The translations under genes and the position numbers were made by a program. Positions 21,835-31,437 of a stretch of DNA of 64,000 nucleotides are shown here, piece after piece. Location of the stretch: contig OX388325.1 of the NCBI GenBank assembly GCA_947579605.1, positions 739,572 to 803,571 of the forward strand. The letters are read 5' to 3'. Within the stretch, counting starts at the first letter, position 1, and every line of letters starts with the position of its first letter. The stretch comes from Athripsodes cinereus. Lineage: Eukaryota; Arthropoda; Insecta; Trichoptera; Leptoceridae. The notes under the pieces are model-generated. The model had not been told where the DNA came from, searched no databases, and worked only from the letters and a program-made list of their open reading frames with translations.

Positions 21835-22095
21835 CTAACCGTAAACGTAACCGTTTCGTAGACATTCTTGACACTCCCTTTGAAGCATCCATCTTCTTAA
21901 TTTTATCTTTGTTCTTGAGAGTAGCGCAGATCGATATGCCAGGCTCACACCTTGTTCTCGCTTTTCAATGATTTTACGTTTCATTTCAATAGTTATTTTT
22001 AATCTCTTCTGGCTTTTTCTTGTGTTTTTTTCTTCGGGGACATTTTTGAACGGATTATTATACTTTGCACATAAAAAAAATACTAATAATATCAA
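21835..22095 (-). pseudogene. Tigger transposase N-terminus (CENP-B-like HTH)
   Basis: The complement reads 'KRLKITIEMKRKIIEKREQG' then 'VSLAY'. This is the first helix-turn-helix of CENP-B/pogo DNA-binding domains (pattern R..LT...K..I....E.G.S). The frame is broken soon after ('SALLSRTKIKLRRW' is the shifted second helix). The DDE catalytic domain is absent. In an intact element this part binds the terminal repeats. Confidence 0.75.
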
Positions 22096-22149
22096 TACAA
22101 ATTTTGGGAGAATGGGTGATCACATGCGAAACCAAGGCACTAACAGACA

Positions 22150-22265
22150 GATGTAATGATGATGGATGATTTCTTCAGCGCCGTTTAATGGAGAATCCAT
22201 CTCAAGGGCGCAGGAGGCTCTGTTGGAGGAGCGATGTCTTCAGTTTGCTCTTGAATGTTAGTGTC
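22150..22265 (-). mobile_element. CR1 G 3' end in the Tigger
   Basis: (ATG)n tail, 'cgccgtttaatggag' and 'atctcaagggcgcaggagg'. Confidence 0.65.
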
Positions 22266-22599
22266 TTTGTTTGTGTTACCCATGTGTACATTGATATACA
22301 CATTCATATAAAGTATTTATCAGCGACTCTCGCGTTCTGAAGTTTTATTGTCACTTTCCCCCGCTATGTGTTGTGCGTGGCGATGTTTTGTTGCCGTCTC
22401 TGTTACACATTGCAGGACACTAGATATAATACACTAGACCGTAATTCTCAGAAACGGTTGTTCAGAACACATGTTTGGATTTTAGAATGTTGTTGATAAA
22501 TGAAGTTGTCGTTTTTAGATATTAAATTTAACAAAAAACTCGATTAAAATAAGAAGATGATGCACATTTATAATGCATAAAAACTGCGCGATTTTATTT

Positions 22600-22720
22600 T
22601 GCAATACACACGAAAACTGAGAATTATAGGATCAATATGAACGGTAAAAACGGGTATTTATCCAAGAGCTATGGTGACGCGTGGCGGCAGCTGTAAACAG
22701 CGCCTGCCTGTAATGGCGCG
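22600..22720 (-). repeat. dispersed repeat V
   Basis: 'ataggatcaatatgaacgg', 'gcggcagctgtaaacagcgc'; the complementary copy lies at 30,015. Confidence 0.6.
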
Positions 22721-22904
22721 GAAGTCCCGGCTCACAATGTCACAAGTGAATGTCGTGAAAAAGGGACTTACCTACCCTTTTCTGTAGCTCGTTATGCGAA
22801 ATATCGCTCGTTATGGGAGCAACTTTTTCACATTTTTTTTTTGCTCGTTATGCGAATTACTCGTTATGAGAGGTTCCACTGTAATTTATTTACCGCAAAT
22901 GATG

Positions 22905-23210
22905 ATGATGATTTTGGATGATTTTATTTTGATGCCGTTTAATAATCCATAGACCGTCTCAAGGGCGCCAGTGAAGAGTGGAGTTTTAAAATTGCTTCTG
23001 AAGCTGGTGACAGTCTGATTATCTCTCAATGGCACCGGTAGGCGATTCCACGTAACCGGTCCAACAACACCAAAAGCCCTTTCATAGAAGTAAGACTTAT
23101 CGGCTCTGTTGGGCTCAGTAATTCTATTCACAGCCAGTTCCGAAGAATGGGTGTCAAACCTCATCGCGGAATTTAAAGAGCTTTGCCGGGCGCTCTACGG
23201 AACGATAAAT
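22905..23210 (-). pseudogene. CR1-like RT C-terminus joined to SINE E sequence
   Basis: The complement encodes 'LAVNRITEPNRADKSYFYER', 'GVVGPVTWNRLPVPLRDNQT' and 'FRSNFKTPLFTGALE'. RA(F)..GP..WN.LP..LR is the standard CR1 C-terminal end. Its first codons 'MRFDTH' coincide with the E motif 'MRFATH', and 23,161-23,210 is E 5' sequence. The (ATC)n tail is at 22,905. Confidence 0.8.
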
Positions 23211-23620
23211 CAAGTTCTCGAGTAACGTGCTTCCATTTCTCATTTTCGAGGCTTTTATACAATTTTGCTGAATATTAACTACGTTGTATTTGAGATATTG
23301 TTATATATTATAGTATATTTACTTATATAGTATTTCAAGTACCTACCTGCCTATTCCTCTCATAATACGGAATTATCCTTGAGATCTTCGATGCGTCCTT
23401 TAACTGTAAACAGTAAATTATATTTTTGTGCACAGTAAAATTATTGCACAAACTTTTAAAAGTACGTACCCATGGTTACTATTACCTATATCGACTTTCT
23501 TTTTAAGTAAAACAATACTTACGCTACTCAGAACTCGCCATTAAACCGATGCCTTACCAATCTTACCATGTACAATAATTTTGAGAAAGTGAGGTCCGTG
23601 GACGTATTCTGTATGTCCAG
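23211..23620. other. unclassified stretch
   Basis: Nothing recognised. Confidence 0.4.
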
Positions 23621-23831
23621 CAGGGCTACTCTTGACAAAACTAAACACGATCTTAATCTAGTCTTGATCTTGATCATACGACGCACGAAGTGACTATTGG
23701 CCAAAAATACACGCAAACCGATCGCGCGTTAGCGGTAGCGCGGTGTTTTTGACCATAGTCCCTTCGTGCGTCGTATGATCAAGATCAAGACTAGATTAAG
23801 ATCGTGTTTAGTTTTGTCAAGAGTAACCCTG
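23621..23831. mobile_element. fold-back MITE family Z
   Basis: Arms of about 76 bp, starting 'caggg.tactcttgacaaaa', pair almost perfectly around a loop of about 60 bp. CAG flanks both sides (23,618-23,620; 23,832-23,834). No coding. A damaged copy lies at 57,727. Confidence 0.85.
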
Positions 23832-24024
23832 CAGGAACCATTTCAGGAGCCACATTAGACAGGAATGATATATATTTGTTTTGTTTTTATTTTTTTTCTT
23901 TCTGTATTTTGTACTGTAATGGCAGTTAAAAAGAACCATGAAATCATAGATGGGCTGATTAAGTACAATAATTATGTTGAATCTTCATTATATTGTGTAT
24001 ATTTTGTAAAATTTTATTTGTATG

Positions 24025-24150
24025 TTGCCGGATGTCCATTGGATTGGTCTGTAACGAATTTGAATTTTCTTCTCTATTGCTCCCTATTTTCTGTCAGTCT
24101 CTTTAGTTCTACGTATGTGCCACAGTTCATGTCCTTTCTACTTGTACAAA
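24025..24150 (-). pseudogene. RTE-like LINE fragment, family D
   Basis: Matches the last third of the D copy at 52,140 ('ccattggattggtctg.aac', 'cagttcatgtc'), minus strand. Apparent membrane-like + strand frame is antisense. Confidence 0.7.
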
Positions 24151-24185
24151 TATTTATTTATTTATTTAATCATAAATGGCCCAAA

Positions 24186-24304
24186 CCATTTTACTGTACC
24201 ACCACAAAATCTCTCATAAGTGAATTAGACAGCTGACAGATAAAAACATGCAAATTGTCTTCTCTGTGCCAGTTAAAAATTATGACATTTAGGATGGGTG
24301 GTCG
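24186..24304 (-). mobile_element. SINE-like family E, diverged
   Basis: 'aacatgcaaattgtcttctc', 'gacatttaggatgggtgg'; the 3' terminus is decayed. Confidence 0.55.
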
Positions 24305-24305
24305 A

Positions 24306-24472
24306 AGACCAGGCTGACCAGTGACCACCTGGATGTCCACAATTGCCAGGGACCTGAAGCAAGCAGAGTTGTGCTCGGAGGATGCAGTGGACCGGATAAC
24401 TTGGAAGATGAGGACTAGGAGAGCCGACCCTAAGTAAATGGGATAAAGGCGAGGGCGAAAAAGAAGGTTAAT
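24306..24472 (+). pseudogene. RTE-like LINE fragment, family O
   Basis: Encodes 'VTTWMSTIARDLKQAELCSE' 'DAVDRITWKMRTRRADPK' then a stop. It abuts E at the point where the E match breaks off ('aggatgggtgg'). Confidence 0.75.
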
Positions 24473-24496
24473 TTGTGATGTTACTCAAAGTTACAA

Positions 24497-24748
24497 AGAT
24501 TAGATAACAAAACGATAAGAACGACAATCCCTAATGTATATTAAAAATGATGATTACAATAATTATTATAGACAGTAAAATGATTAGACAATTAGACGGT
24601 AAGGACGACAATCCCTAATGTATATTACAAATAAAGATTACAATTGTTATAGACTAGTAAACGATTAGACTGTTAGACGGTAAGTACGACAATCCCTAAT
24701 GTATATTACAAATAAAGATTACAATAATTATTATAGACAATAAGATGA
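24497..24748 (+). repeat. 3 x about 82 bp tandem repeat
   Basis: 'cgacaatccctaatgtatat' starts at 24,522, 24,606 and 24,687 (84 and 81 bp spacing). Confidence 0.85.
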
Positions 24749-25392
24749 TCATTTTGATAAAGAAAAACATAGATTTGAATTATTTTTATCTGCAACATCA
24801 AGGACAATAATTAATATTTTAATATGTATAATGGTTTTCCTAACAACCAACGGAAAAAATCTGATATTGCTAAATGCGTAATTGAAAACTAAGTTATTTT
24901 TGTATGTAGGGTGTTTGGTTATCAAGGTTTTCAGGGGAATATGTGGGTGGCGGAATAAAAACACGAGCTTTTATACACAGCTTTGTCCAGATACTTCCAC
25001 AATTGTAAATTGTTCATTCTTATCAAATTAATACAATTACTTTATTTACATTTTACTCCTTGACACCCAAATTGACCACACTAAATATTTGTTTTTGTTT
25101 CGACATTTTTCAATAATTTGACTTTTCTCAGTTTCTACTAACACTAAATATTATTGATTCTACAACATCCATTTTTAAAGACTGACGTCCCATTTATTTT
25201 TGTTTGAAATAATCTCATAAATACTCGTTTATTGAAAATTTGACAATATAACCTACTATCCATTGACTTTTTTTTCTCCATTCATAACTTATGCTGTGAT
25301 ACTGATAATTGTGTTGTTCTTTTTATTGTGTTTTTTTGACTTTTTATTATGATTGTTGTGTCTTAATTTTCTATACTTGTGTATACATCATA
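24749..25392. other. unclassified stretch
   Basis: AT-rich; probably the upstream body of the L-tailed retroposon that follows, but no coding sequence is recognisable. Confidence 0.35.
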
Positions 25393-25470
25393 TGACCTAT
25401 GTACGTAAATATATAACATGTAAAAGGCTAGCCCCGTGAATTGTTAATAAATAAATAAATAAATAATCTA
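25393..25470 (+). mobile_element. LINE/SINE 3' tail, type L
   Basis: 'tgtaaaaggctagccccgtg' then (AAAT)n at 25,443-25,467. Confidence 0.6.
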
Positions 25471-25549
25471 CAACGTACAAGTTTCTTTTACATTAAGAAT
25501 TTCAAAATGTATCAAATCATAACAAGCATCTAATTGTAATAGTTTAAAC

Positions 25550-26052
25550 CAGTGCGTCCCAAAGTGGTCTAGGTGGATCCCGAGAGACTCGACGGGGGTC
25601 CACGATGGCGTGACTTAAATATGGGGGTCCACGAACTCATAGTTAAAGTATCGGATATTCAGTAAAATCACCAGATATTGACATAAACAATAGTCGATAC
25701 AAATACCCGGTACACTGTAAAAAAAAGGTAGGTACTGGGAGAAAATATTCTTTAAGAAAACCGAGGAGTTTCGGAAATATTTCAAATTCCTATACCATTT
25801 TGAAAATTCGGCGACGGGGGGGTAGAAATTTAAACAATTGACATAAACAATAGTCAGTACAAATACCCGTTGCATTGTAGAAAAAGGTACTGTGAGAAAA
25901 TATTCTGTAAGAAAACCGAGGAGTTTTTGAAATATTTCAAATTCCTATACCATTTCGAAAATTTAGCGACGGAGGGTTAGAAATACAGGGGGCCCACCGG
26001 ACCAGCAACTTTTTGAAAGTGGTCCATGAGAAAAAAAAATTGGAAACCTCTG
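25550..26052. mobile_element. non-autonomous hAT-like element with duplicated core
   Basis: Terminal repeats are imperfect: 'cagtgcgtcccaaa' versus 'cagaggtttccaat', both matching the loose hAT pattern CAG.G.T.CCAA. An 8 bp duplication differs at one base (GTTTAAAC at 25,542-25,549; GTTTGAAC at 26,053-26,060). Two units of 160 bp lie inside, starting 'ttgacataaacaatagtc' at 25,678 and 25,838. Confidence 0.8.
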
Positions 26053-26843
26053 GTTTGAACAGTCTTAGCACGTAGTAATACGTAACTGTCAGTTAGAATG
26101 TATTGTTTTAGTTTTAAGAAAAATTGTAAAACCTTTAGGGACATTAACAACTGTAATTAACTGTGGGGAGGTTTTATTGGGGGAGCCCTTCAGGAGATCT
26201 CTGAAGCCTCTCATATAAATAAAAGTTTTTGCAGGATGAGTGTGGATGACATAGGAACATAGATGACATTCCTGAAACATCCACAAGTAAGGGAGGGTAC
26301 AAATACAACCCTTGATGTATCAATTCATAAAATAACATGCAAAGACAGTTCAGACAGATAGAGTCAAATTAAGATATAAAACTTGTGTTACCTATGGATA
26401 CATTCACCAAACACAATTTGACTGCCCACTCAGTAAGTCGAAATTTTCATTTTTTTTTTTTTTAATTGGTAATACATATAATCAACTTCACTCTATCAAT
26501 TCCGCAAACAAATAAGTATAAAAAATACACGGTTCCGTTTATACATTAAATATTTAGTTTTAAAAAAATATATAGGTATCTATTTCCAATTCCACAATTA
26601 AATATTTTGAATTGTTTAACTATTGAAAGAAACCTTTAAGACAACTTATTTTTACATGAGAATATTTTTAAGTTACACTTTTCCATACAGATACATAAAC
26701 TATCTCATTTATTAAATATAAAATATATTAAATTAGGTACAATAATAAAATACTTAATAGGTATATGAAAGTATATTATTTTACGGTTGAAAATACAACA
26801 TATATTTATATATATATATGAAAATTCAAAATATATATGAGCT
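26053..26843. other. unclassified stretch
   Basis: AT-rich; (AT)n near 26,805. No element or gene recognised. Confidence 0.4.
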
Positions 26844-26857
26844 GTTTAGTGCAATGT

Positions 26858-26965
26858 GTGAACAAACTACCTAAGTACACACATTCGTCAACTTGCTCTA
26901 ACAATGATTGACAACGAAGTGTTAGAGCAAGTTGACGAATGTGTGTACTTAGGTAGTTTGTTCAC
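26858..26965. repeat. 46 bp inverted repeat at the LINE 5' junction
   Basis: 26,858-26,903 is the exact reverse complement of 26,920-26,965, with a 16-base loop. The right arm is LINE coding sequence; the left arm is an extra inverted copy. Confidence 0.9.
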
Positions 26966-27572
26966 GAGAGATGGGAAGTGTGAAAGCGATATTGAAAGGA
27001 GAAAAGTTGCTGGCAATAAGGTAAATGGTGCAATCCGACCAATAATTGCAAATAGAAACATATCCACCACAGCTAAAAGGTTGGTGCACTCTGCTATCTT
27101 AGTGCCAACACTTATGTATGCAAGTGAGACGTGGACATGGTTAAAAAAGGATGAAAGTGGCATAAATGCAGTGGAAATGAGATCGTTGAGAAGGATGTGT
27201 GGCAAGAGTCTGAGAGATCGTGTGCGTAACAGTGATATACGAAAGGAATGTGGAATGAAAGTTGATGTAATAACAAAGATGAATGTAAATAAGTTAAGAT
27301 GGTTTGGGAACGTGGAAAGAATGAATGAGGACAGAATGACTAAGAAGATATATTTGGCTGAGAGGAATGGTGCTCGGAGACGCGGACGTCCGAGGATTAA
27401 ATGGCAAGATCATTTAAATCAAATCCTACAGGACGGTCACGTGTTGAGCACATTGAACAGGAGAGCATGCATGAGGAATTGTATGACAGTGACGGAAGCG
27501 AAAGATGTATGCAAGGATAGAAGGAAGTGGCGCTCGATCCTTTCTGCCTACCCCGCGAGGGAAACGGCGTGA
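26904..27572 (+). CDS. RTE-like reverse transcriptase C-terminal ORF, truncated but open
   Basis: 222 codons with no interruption. Residues about 6-40 ('LEQVDECVYLGSLFTRDGKC') are the region after the palm that recognises primer and template; 70-95 'ASETWTWLKKDESG'; 125-150 'NKLRWFGNVERMNEDRMTKK'; 165-185 'RGRPRIKWQDHLNQILQDGH'; end 'WRSILSAYPARETA'. The endonuclease and the catalytic YXDD motif are missing by 5' truncation, and the ATG is an internal methionine in the hairpin loop, so it is not an expressed host gene. One variation from relatives is 'GNVERM' for 'GHVERM'. Confidence 0.85.
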   Translation: MIDNEVLEQVDECVYLGSLFTRDGKCESDIERRKVAGNKVNGAIRPIIANRNISTTAKRLVHSAILVPTLMYASETWTWLKKDESGINAVEMRSLRRMCGKSLRDRVRNSDIRKECGMKVDVITKMNVNKLRWFGNVERMNEDRMTKKIYLAERNGARRRGRPRIKWQDHLNQILQDGHVLSTLNRRACMRNCMTVTEAKDVCKDRRKWRSILSAYPARETA

Positions 27573-27624
27573 TGGTATGTATGTATGTATGTTTAGTGCA
27601 ACAAATGTCTAAAAAAGGGCGTTC

Positions 27625-28028
27625 TCATTTATTCTCTTTCAGTGATCACTCTGGATGATCCTTCAAAATGAAAAGGTGTGAACAGACGTTTCATCAATAA
27701 TAGTGATCACTAGCGATGACGGATGAAAGTGATTACTACCCGACATAATTTTGATGAAAGGTCCTTTCACTGAAACGACCATTAACAAGTTTTGTCTTAT
27801 TCTCTGTTATGAATTTGTATTGAAAGTCAGAATCGTGTACAAAATTATCATGCTGTCGAGAATTATATTAATTTGTTTTAATTTTTAAAAAGTGTTATTT
27901 TATATTTTTCTATTTTTTTTTTTACGAAAATACGTCAAACTAAATACAACATGACCGTGAGTGTTGACATGGCAGTGAAAGTATAGGATGAACAAGTGTG
28001 AACAGACGTGTTTACTTTGGATGAACAG
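27625..28028 (+). repeat. family Q, copy without the TIR insertion
   Basis: Continuous where the 12,598 copy is split. Stops at 'ggatgaacag' where a partial MITE Y begins. Confidence 0.7.
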
Positions 28029-28157
28029 AGGACTGAGTCAATAACACACTTTCGCGTCACGTTCCCGCTCCGTTAGCGTTCGGGTGCAGACGAAGTTGCA
28101 AGCAAGTGTCAATTTCGTTGCTAAGATACACAGTAGTTACGAAAATTAACACTTTGG
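28029..28157. mobile_element. MITE family Y, left arm and centre
   Basis: 'aggactgagtcaataacaca' through 'cgaaaattaacactttggcgc'; the second arm is missing and E starts immediately. Confidence 0.75.
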
Positions 28158-28385
28158 CGCCCTAAATGGAGTAGTCAGTGGATCCAATGCATGCAATAAA
28201 CATGCAGATTGTCCCCTCTGTACCAACAAAAATAAGACATTCAGAATGTACCTCATCGCTGATTGTATTAGGTGTTGACTGTCTTGAGGTATCACGAACA
28301 TCTGATTTTTACAGATCATTGGAAAACTGAAGGATAAGACTGGGAGATTAATTCTTTCCCGGGTGCTCCAATTAGACTCCAAATT
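28158..28385 (-). mobile_element. SINE-like family E, diverged
   Basis: 'aacatgcagattgtcccctc', 'gacattcagaatgtacctca', 5' end 'cccgggtgctcc'. Confidence 0.65.
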
Positions 28386-28442
28386 CATGTGAAGCTTAGC
28401 TTACACAGTGTAGCCATTGTTTTTTTTTTTTTTTTATTATTT

Positions 28443-28496
28443 ATTGGATCATTTATATTGCGCCGTTTTCATGATTCAAATCATCTCAAGGGCATA
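28443..28496 (-). mobile_element. CR1 G 3' end fragment
   Basis: 'ggatcatttatattgcgccg' and 'catctcaagggca'. Confidence 0.5.
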
Positions 28497-28824
28497 TTTA
28501 CACTATTATTTCACATTATAATACATTGTTTACCTACTATTTTTACACTACAAATTTGGTTTAATATCATTGTCACAAATTTTGATTAGATTTAATCTGT
28601 ATGTTTCTATTTTTACAATTTAACATTTTAACTTTAACACAGTAAACACCAAAAACTATATATAATTAAATAAACTACACTGTATTTTAGTCAGAATGCA
28701 AAAATATATAAAATCAATTAATGTTTAACTATTATCTTGAATTTAAAAGAAGGAGATGTTATCGGTTCAGGCAGCTACAAGAGCGTCATCTACCCAAACT
28801 CCGTGTTTCCGCCAAAGGTTTCGG
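28497..28824. other. unclassified stretch
   Basis: Nothing recognised. Confidence 0.4.
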
Positions 28825-28935
28825 TATGACGCCCGGTTGCTTAATTGGACAAAACACACCTCGCGAAAAGTAAGGGTTGCGGGTTCATGTTCGGTTCAAG
28901 AAACCCGCCTTTGGTACCATGTTAAATTGTGCAAT
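28825..28935 (+). mobile_element. possible tRNA-derived SINE head
   Basis: 'gcccggttgcttaattggac' resembles an A-box region and 'ggttgcgggttcatgttcgg' a weak B box 35-45 bases later. Only one copy is seen and no tail is evident. Confidence 0.35.
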
Positions 28936-29251
28936 AAGAATTTAAAAAAAAATTGCCTCAAACAATCGTCCATGTTGTTAGAATTTAGAACAACCTTTCT
29001 ACAGATACTCGTACTGCCCAAAGTTCCCTTTCGTTATAAAACATCGGATCGACGACATGTGGATGGGTGTTATGCGTAAACATAATTTAATTTATGCTTA
29101 TTTATTAATTTTCCAGAAATATAACAACAAAAACTTAACAATTATGATAAGGATTAAGAATCCCAACAAGGAAAAAATTGTATTTAACAATAAACAATTA
29201 TTTTTTTGATACAGATAAATAATTCAAGAAAAAAATCATTTTAAATTATTA

Positions 29252-29392
29252 TTCTAAAAATGTCACCCTTCACTGAGACCGTAACAGCTTTTGGCCATGA
29301 CGATCTCAGCAGGAAAAAAGAAAAAAAAAGAAAAGCAAAATCAAAACAACAAAAAAACAGCGAGACAGAAAAAAATCAAATAAAATGTCATT
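29252..29392 (-). repeat. dispersed repeat U, inverted copy
   Basis: 'tgtcacccttcactgagac', 'gtaacagcttttgg', then A-rich. The lysine-rich + strand frame (29,260-29,535) is an effect of the purine-rich strand. Confidence 0.5.
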
Positions 29393-29559
29393 ATCAAATA
29401 GTTAGTGTTTCAGAAATCTCTGACGAGATGCAAATCAGAGCTCTTTACACTCTGATTTTTGCCATTGATATTTCTCTGGGTGTTAGGTGCCCGTTATTGT
29501 ATTATTATTTGTATGTTTTTGTTCTCTTAATGTAATATTACTGTAATGCTTAACTGACG

Positions 29560-29630
29560 AGTGCAAGTGCTCAAATTCGAGCCTACGCATGATGGAAAAG
29601 AATAAAGAATAAAGAATAAAGAATGATAGA
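29560..29630 (+). repeat. retroposon tail with (AATAAAG)n
   Basis: 'gagcctacgcatgatgg' followed by four AATAAAG units. Body not identified. Confidence 0.5.
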
Positions 29631-30014
29631 ATATACACGAAGGCGATAATGAAATGATCTGCGTAAATTCTAAGACTCTATTTCATTTCGTTAACTTTAT
29701 TATTAACATTATATTGTATAGAACTAACAAATCCCAAAGTGCAAACCTTCTCCCTAGGTCAATAACTAGGCTATGACCCGAGGTTTAACAACCCTGAAGC
29801 TATGCCTACTACTACTACTACTACTACATCTACCACTGTACCACCCTCTCTACGCTACTAATACCAGCACAAAGGCCTACACATTTACGACACCCTAAAA
29901 ATAACACCCCCTGAAAATAGGCACGAGAGAACAGGGGGACAGAAAGAACAGAAAGCAACATTGTGAAATATAACAGTTCCTTGATGAAACTTTTCTATAT
30001 AGTATAAAGTTTGC
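29631..30014. other. unclassified, with (CTA)n at 29,808-29,826
   Basis: Nothing else recognised. Confidence 0.4.
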
Positions 30015-30125
30015 AGGCGCTCTCTGTAGCAGCTGCCACACGTCACCTCACTCCAGAATAAATACCAGTTTTTTACCGATCATATTGATCCTATATTTTC
30101 AGTTTTTGTGTGTGTGAATACGAAT
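30015..30125 (+). repeat. dispersed repeat V
   Basis: 'aggcgctctctgtagcagct', 'accgatcatattgatcctat', 'cagtttttgtgtg'. Confidence 0.6.
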
Positions 30126-30145
30126 TAAAATCATTTGTTAAAATG

Positions 30146-30205
30146 CATTCATATCTTAATTTGGGACTAGCTCGGTCAGTGTAAATTGTCTATACATGTA
30201 TGTAT
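30146..30205 (+). mobile_element. SINE S2, 3' end only
   Basis: 'gggactagctcggtcagtgt' and a (TATG)n tail. Confidence 0.65.
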
Positions 30206-30323
30206 GTATTGTTAATATAGCATCTCCTAATTTGAATCGAATATCATACTTAAATTATAATCAAGGACATTCGCTTGGAAATTTGAAACCTTGTCGTAGG
30301 GCGTCTGACCATCTCTTTCTTTC

Positions 30324-30523
30324 TTCCGTCCGCAAGGGTTCCGTCGGACCGGGCGTCCCTCTTTCACAATACACCGTTCCTATGACAACGACATCAGAGC
30401 GCAGGGAATGTCGTGGAAAGAGGTGACGCAATTGGCGCAAAGACGCTCTGAATGGAGGAGGCTGGTTACTGCCCTGCGCTCCCGAGAGGAGCGTTGAGGG
30501 CGATGAATGAATGAATGAATGTT
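30324..30523 (+). pseudogene. RTE-like LINE 3' end, family C, open C-terminus
   Basis: 58 codons from 30,324 to the stop at 30,495: 'GRPSFTIHRSYDNDIRAQG', 'MSWKEVTQLAQRRSEWRR' and 'LVTALRSREER'. This is the intact C-terminus for family C, followed by an (AATG)n tail at 30,506-30,523. 5' truncated just before the GRP motif. Confidence 0.85.
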
Positions 30524-31017
30524 ACGTTCAAATTAATAAAATCAAAAAAAAAAATTTTGAAGGGAATTTGCGTTTGCACTGAAAACTTATTTTAAATAAT
30601 TTAAAATTGTGAGAACCAATATTGAAACTTACAAAATTCATTAGTACCTACTTATTTATACTCTTGAAAATGTCCATTAGCATGGACGGAAACGTTTAAG
30701 AATATTCTTAACATTCTTAACATAAATCTCCCAGAATATATTATTTTTCCTCTGTTTGAAACATGCAGAATGCTAACTTAAACCTAAGGTATTAATTAGC
30801 TAAGTGATTTAATTTTTTTACGGTTCGTGTAAAAAACCGACGACGTGAAATAAACTGTTAAAAAACGTGACGACTTTATCAGCGGTATTGTTAGACGGTT
30901 TTTTGTTATTTGTATCTTAGCAGTAACTTTCAATCATGGAATTGAATAACGAAAAAAAGAGAGTAAGTTGCGAAAATATTCATTGTTAAATATTTAGCTG
31001 ACAACAATAATAATAAT
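30524..31017. other. unclassified stretch
   Basis: Nothing recognised. Confidence 0.4.
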
Positions 31018-31200
31018 TTAATATATAAAATTCTCGTGTCACGGTGTTTGTTATCATACTCCTCCGGAACGGCTGGACGGATTTCGATGAAATTTGGTGT
31101 GCTTATCGGGTAGGTTTGAAAATCGGCCAACATCTATTTTTCATACACCTTAAAGTTAAGGTTGGTCCACCCCTTATTGTGACAGTATTTTTATTTTTTT
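31018..31200 (+). mobile_element. Helitron-like H1, 5' end only
   Basis: 'atataaaattctcgtgtcac' through 'aaaatcggccaacatctatt' and 'taaggttggtccacccctta'; the hairpin and CTAG end are missing. Confidence 0.65.
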
Positions 31201-31240
31201 ATTTTTAGTGGTTGCTTTTTATTTATTTTTTTATTTTTAT

Positions 31241-31437
31241 TTTGTGGAATAAATGCTATGGATATGCGATCACTGAAGAGAATCGTTGGTAAAACGTTGC
31301 ATGATAGAGTGAGGAATGAGGTTATTAGAAGAATGAGCGAATGCAAGAGGAGTATTGAAGATGGAATGCGTGTAAATAAGTTATGATGGTTTGGACATGT
31401 GGAAAGAATTAATGATGAAAGGATCACAAAGAGGATA
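31241..31437 (+). pseudogene. RTE-like LINE fragment, family A
   Basis: Encodes the 'SLKRIVGKTLHDRVRNEVIR' region and then 'RVNK*WFGHVERI'. Cut at 'aagaggat' where a CR1 is inserted. Confidence 0.8.

Larger units (their letters stand above)
21549..22881 (-). mobile_element. Tigger/pogo-type DNA transposon, decayed
   Basis: Terminal inverted repeats are perfect over 23 bp, beginning 'cagtggaacctctcataacg', flanked by TA (21,547-21,548 and 22,882-22,883). That terminus and a TA target are diagnostic of Tigger-like Tc1/mariner elements. The 1,333 bp element keeps only the N-terminal transposase and has acquired a CR1 3' end and repeat V. Confidence 0.9.
26855..27589 (+). mobile_element. RTE-like LINE, family B, complete 5'-truncated insertion
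   Basis: Flanked by perfect 12 bp target duplications TGTTTAGTGCAA (26,843-26,854; 27,590-27,601). The 3' end CGGCGTGATGGTATG extends into a (TATG)n tail. The 5' end carries an inverted copy of its own first 46 bases. Reading frame and target duplications are intact, so it looks younger than its neighbours. Confidence 0.9.

Noticed and set aside
23865..24236. Membrane-like protein (hydrophobic frame)
   Set aside because: Its second half is the antisense of LINE D and the first half is T-rich sequence.
26904..27572. Possible host gene of 222 codons
   Set aside because: It lies between the target duplications of a LINE insertion and has RTE-like motifs; no promoter or upstream exon is implied.
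29260..29535. Lysine-rich nuclear-like protein
   Set aside because: Arises from the purine-rich strand of repeat U, which recurs inverted at 11,735.
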